Shown piece by piece: positions 60,210 through 64,000 of a stretch of 64,000 nucleotides of DNA. Made by a program: the position numbers and the translations under genes. Within the stretch, counting starts at the first letter, position 1. The number at the start of each line of letters is the position of its first letter. The notes below the pieces were generated by a model. It saw nothing but the letters and a program-made list of their open reading frames with translations. It searched no databases and had not been told where the DNA came from. Where the stretch lies: positions 2,356,001 through 2,420,000 of the forward strand of contig JANUWF010001224.1 of NCBI GenBank assembly GCA_026120185.1. Reading direction: 5' to 3'. This DNA is from Voacanga thouarsii. Taxonomy: Eukaryota > Streptophyta > Magnoliopsida > Gentianales > Apocynaceae.

Positions 60210-61257
60210 TATATTGATGACATGGCTTCTTTCACCTTTTTGAATAATGAAATTCTCTTTTCTTGGAGCTAATCTGCCTTGGCGAGTATTATTTTCTTTT
60301 TCCTCTTTACATTTTTTTAGTCTTTTGGTTATGCTTTATTGTGTTATTTTGTGTCATTGATGACAATATTAAATTTAAGTGTGGGGGAAGGATTTAATAC
60401 TTTCTCAAGTGCATTTTTTTTTTAAGATTCAAGATATTTTTCTGAAAATTGGTATGAAATTATTTTTGCCTATGATATGGTTATGATTGTCTCTTTCACA
60501 TAATTTGGATATGAATTTGTTATTCAAATTGGTCAGATTTTATTTGGACTAAAATTGTGTATTAAGTTTAATATGTTAAGTCTTGAAATTTTAAGTTAAT
60601 CATGGTTATATTTTAGTATTTGAATTTTATTTTACTTTTCTTTCTTGGATATGGATGATGTGCTGAAATATGGAAAAAGTTGTTAATTAATTCTTAATTC
60701 ATGATTTTCTAAATTTATTTAGCTTGAAGTTGTGAATAAGGAATGTGAGAAATAGAGAAAAAAATTGATTGAGTGAAAAAAAAAATCATTGTTTTGAGAT
60801 ATTGAAAAATGATGAAGAAAAAAAAATGCCCTTATTTTAATTTAATTTGAAAGAAAAATTCTTGTTGAAAATGTGTTAATATGGAGAGAAGTAACAAGTA
60901 TTATTCGCTACACCCTCTTGAAGCTATCTTGAAGGTAAAAATGTAAGAAAAGGAAGGGAAAAAAAAAATGCTGAAAAAAAGGGTTGATGGCAAAAAGCAG
61001 AAAATACGATTAGTGAAGAGGAATCCACTTTCTTAACCCTAAATTTCCTAAGCCATTTTGAAAAAAATGAGTGTGAAAAAAATTGTCTCTTTACTCACTA
61101 CTTAGAGTTGTGTAAATTGGTTTCTATGAATCTTGAATTTTAATGGATTGAATCAATGATAAGTTTATATCTAATGTTAGAAAAGAAATTATGACTTCGT
61201 TGTGGATGAATTTGAGAAGGGCTAATTTGTTTTATGTTCTTTGTCTTAAATACTTTG
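60210..61257 (+). other. 3' non-coding part of element C
   Basis: It starts with a segment (GAGCTAATCTGCCTTGG) that D also has, and includes a polypurine-tract-like module at 60354-60390 (TTGATGACAATATT, then AAATTTAAGTGTGGGGGAAG). No gene is seen. A-rich runs at 60765-60970 are low complexity. Confidence 0.65.
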
Positions 61258-61291
61258 CTTAGGGACAAGCAAAGATTCAAGTGTGGTAATA
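61258..61291 (+). other. Polypurine tract of element C
   Basis: The sequence CTTAGGGACAAGCAAAG, then ATTCAAGTGTGGTAATA, directly precedes the 3' LTR start TGATAGAGCC. The G run is shortened compared with the internal module at 60354-60390. Confidence 0.75.
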
Positions 61292-62909
61292 TGATAGAGC
61301 CTAAATTTACATATATTTTTCTAGTTATTTAAGGATATTTTTTGTGATACTTTTGAAATAATAAATAGTTATATTCCTTCCTATTTGATATTTCACTTAT
61401 AAAAATATTTTTCTATGATTTTATGTTAAAATAGGTTAATTTAGAGTTAATTAGAGATATTCCAGCAAAGACTGGCACTGGGCCAAGAAGGCTAACCCAA
61501 CGCCGGGCCAAGTTTTGAGGAAGAACGAAAAAAAAAAACAGACAAGAATTGTTCACGGGTGCCACGACCTTATTGTGAGTAAAATACGAAAGCATCCGTG
61601 AGAGGATCAATGTGATCTGTGGGAGGCTTCAACAAGGAAGCCGCGGTTAGCCGATGAAGAAGACAAAGAAAGGAGAAGATGTGGCTCGCAACTGGCTTCC
61701 ACAATAGAAGACGTGGCAGGATGCATTGATCCTTAGCTGGTAGCAACAAGACAAGCCATGGCTCAGCAAAAAAGAGAAAGAAAAAGAAGCCACGACTCGA
61801 CAAAGGAGGAAAGAAAAGATTGGCTCGGGCTCAGCTCTAACGGGTGACTCCGCTTCATGGCTCAGCAATAAAGGAAATGTTTTCACAGCTTAAATGTCTT
61901 CAGTAGCTTGGGCTTGGGCTATACGGCTTCGGGAAAAGAAAAGTGCGGCTCATGCACAGCTCGGTTCTTGTTGGTTTCAGCAACTCAGCATCAATCAAAA
62001 GCATGGCTCGGATTCTTTAGTTTTTCGGTGACTTCAAGTTCAACATATCAGAAAAAGCCAGCTCAAATCCAATTCAAGTTGGTGGACCTGTGCATATTTC
62101 AGATTCCTCTTTGGAAATTACTTTTTCTATGTTTTAGATCTTTTAGGAAGTGTGTAGGCCTATAAATATTGTCCATTCATGTTAGAAAAATGTGCACAAT
62201 ATAGATCATTAGACATATTTTTAGAGTGCACCCCATTAATATTTTCTCTAAAGAAATCAATCACGAGGCATTATTCAATAAGGTCTTCAAGGAGAAAAAA
62301 GAGAGCTTATCTATAAGTTTTTTTTACCATTGTTTTTTTTTTAGAATAATGATGTAATTAATGTTTTTATTGTAATTTGAAATTGTTTTCAGATTCATGA
62401 TTTTTGGGTTAATTTAGCTATTTGATCAATTTATTTTCATTCTTGATATTTAATTACTTGTGATTATTAAAAAACTGATGAATTTAGATTTGCTTCTAAT
62501 TGACTTGGGAAACAATGTTAGGAGTTGGTTTAATTTCATTAATTTTATATTTGTTATCTCTTAACGGACTTAGGAAATGAAGTTAAGAACATAGAACTAA
62601 GGTAATCAAAGATTAGTTGATTTCACCTAGAGTATAGGGTTATTTGCTAATTTTATATTTATTATCACCTAAAGTATATGGATAATTTTTGAAGGATGAA
62701 TTTAATCATCATTTTGGTTATGTTAGTTTGATTAGGAAATCTGCTAATTTAATCATGAGATAGTAAGTCTATGACTTGGGAAACGATTGGACTCTATTAT
62801 AATTCCTTCACGATGTCAAGATGATAATTAATTGTGATAATTACTAAGTAATTTGTTGTCATGTCTTCAATAATATTTAGCCAAATTGCATATTCTTTCA
62901 TCCTTGAGT

Positions 62910-62954
<45 letters not shown>

Positions 62955-63067
62955 CTTTCCTTTTTATTCTCTCATCACTTTATTGGATTGGTTAATCAAT
63001 GAATGAAAGGTAACTAATGGTAGTGGTTCATTGAGGATCGACACTCATTAATTCCTTATAATGCTCA
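61292..63067 (+). repeat. 3' LTR of element C, end rearranged
   Basis: It matches the 5' LTR from TGATAGAGCCTAAATTTAC up to about 63058. About 100 bp before the end are missing and the LTR stops at TGCTCA, followed by the duplicated ATGGC. It carries an (AT)n run at 62911-62952. Confidence 0.75.
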
Positions 63068-63072
63068 ATGGC

Positions 63073-63329
63073 CATGCATGATATTGTGCACATATATTAA
63101 AACACCTTTTAAACTAGTTTTTCTTACATTGCAAGGTCTTTTAGATCATCTGATAACTATTTTTGTGTGAAAATATATCATTTTAGCCCATATTTTGCTC
63201 ATCTTTCATCCAAGTAACCTAGAAATGCAAAAGAACACAAAATGAGTAGAAACTATCGAATATCTCACAAAAGAGTACATAAAATTTAAGAAAAATGGCT
63301 ATATAAATATAACAAATTCATACTTAACA
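63073..63329 (-). repeat. LTR F, start piece
   Basis: On the minus strand it begins TGTTAAGTATGAATTTG at 63329, right after a polypurine tract. It resumes the LTR interrupted by C. Together with 28594-28994 and 50252-50895 it would make an LTR of about 1.3 kb. Confidence 0.45.
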
Positions 63330-63372
63330 AATACCCCCATACTAAACTTTTGGCACATCCTTAAGCAAAACT
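63330..63372 (-). other. Polypurine tract of element F
   Basis: The minus strand reads TTTTGCTTAAGGATGTGCC, then AAAAGTTTAGTATGGGGGTA, just before the LTR start. It has the same two-part layout as the tracts of A and B. Confidence 0.65.
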
Positions 63373-64000
63373 ACTTTTAAAATAAGAACTTGAATTTCAA
63401 TTTCCAAAAAGTATGGTGGATATAATATCTTTTCCTTTTACAGTGAAAAACAACTGAATATTCATTCAATCGAGTAAATCCTAGATAAACTCACATATTA
63501 GACCAAACATACCCAAAGCTATTGAAGATAGTTTAAGCAAGTTTATATTCATTCGATGCATTCCATCTATTCCTTTGTTCAAAACATATAAATAATGTAA
63601 ATCATATAAATTAAGCATTTGCAACCAAATTTAGTCTTTGTACTTTTTACTTGTCGAAACTAATACAAATTGGATAGCAAATTAGAATTTTTCTCTTAAT
63701 TGATTGAGAGCATTTTATACTTATCTCAACCTTTTTTTTCACTCAGCGTGTTTCTCTCTCATTTTTCTCTTTACTTGCTTTTTGAACTCATTTATTTCCT
63801 TGGGATTTATAGCCTCAAGTGAGTGTGTTTCACTCCATCTCACCATATTGGCCCCCCTTTCATACTTTTTTCACTCAAGAGAATGCAAAAAATTCAGGCA
63901 CTTGCATCTTATTTTTTGTTCTATTTACTTTGACTTATATTTAGTACTAGTCTAGATAATTTTGAACAAAAATTAACATATATACTAAACTCATACATCA
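63373..64000 (-). other. 3' internal end of element F, running off the window
   Basis: Sequence upstream of the tract on the minus strand; it should be the 3' non-coding region of F. C/T-rich blocks at 63725-63880 resemble those in A at 5780-6090. No gene is supported; the 83-codon frame at 63704-63955 is C/T-rich and unmatched. Confidence 0.45.

Larger units (their letters stand above)
50896..63067 (+). mobile_element. Non-autonomous LTR retrotransposon C with two nested solo LTRs
   Basis: The element has a 5' LTR (1887 bp), a primer site, a leader, a PF20167-like gene, a 3' non-coding part with polypurine tract and a 3' LTR (1776 bp, end partly deleted). ATGGC is duplicated at 50891-50895 and 63068-63072. 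It contains solo LTR L5 (53330-56545) in the leader and an A-type solo LTR (58694-60204) after the gene. Without them it is about 7.4 kb. It has no visible pol region. D is its closest relative here. Confidence 0.75.

Overview
The window is eukaryotic, from an angiosperm, most likely a eudicot. It is A+T-rich and carries plant-type LTR retrotransposons primed by tRNA-Asp, a CACTA (En/Spm) DNA transposon and many microsatellites. I found no intact host gene, tRNA, rRNA or bacterial-type feature. The longest uninterrupted reading frame is 241 codons and lies inside a retrotransposon. The species cannot be told from this sequence. The region looks like old, gene-poor, repeat-nested chromatin.

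Layout, worked out from target-site duplications (TSDs). (1) 1-14442: a minus-strand LTR (G) was split by a giant solo-LTR-like unit (L1, TSD CCAAT). L1 was split by a complete non-autonomous retrotransposon (A, 3710-13256, minus strand, TSD CATGT). A was in turn hit by another giant solo LTR (LA, 6580-9858, TSD TTGAA). A 106-bp scrap of Ty1/copia reverse transcriptase (14443-14548) lies beside G. (2) 14549-28593: a truncated giant LTR (L2, minus), then a degraded retroelement D (minus; internal 17480-18006 and 23854-26784, 5' LTR 26785-28593). D is interrupted by retrotransposon B (18007-23853, plus). (3) 28594-63329: pieces of one older minus-strand LTR (F) flank two large insertions. These are a CACTA transposon (28995-50248, TSD AAT) and retrotransposon C (50896-63067, plus, TSD ATGGC). 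The CACTA contains giant solo LTR L3 (38034-42305), a 152-bp tandem array, and a solo LTR (E, 44629-49577, TSD CTAAC) that itself took two more solo LTRs. C contains giant solo LTR L5 (53330-56545, TSD CTTCA) and a solo LTR of the A family (58694-60204, TSD ACTTC). (4) 63330-64000: polypurine tract and 3' internal end of another minus-strand element.

A, B, C and D are non-autonomous. They have LTRs of about 1.4-1.9 kb, a tRNA-Asp-type primer site and a polypurine tract, but no gag-pol can be seen; they would need enzymes from elsewhere. A and B share one internal gene of unknown function (about 335 codons). C and D share a different gene resembling the 'putative plant transposon protein' family. 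All copies are broken. The CACTA carries decayed relatives of the TNP2 transposase and the TNP1/Transposase_24 accessory gene.

The most unusual signals are in the giant-LTR (L) family. All five copies keep a hairpin about 50-90 bp from the 3' end, and its stem differs in sequence but stays paired in each copy. It is followed by an invariant ACATCCC block that can form a competing hairpin. Two copies also hold a tRNA-like A-box/B-box pair near the 5' end. D has a long near-perfect hairpin in its leader, and A, B and C carry several extra polypurine-tract-like modules. All calls come from reading and hand alignment; no database search was possible.
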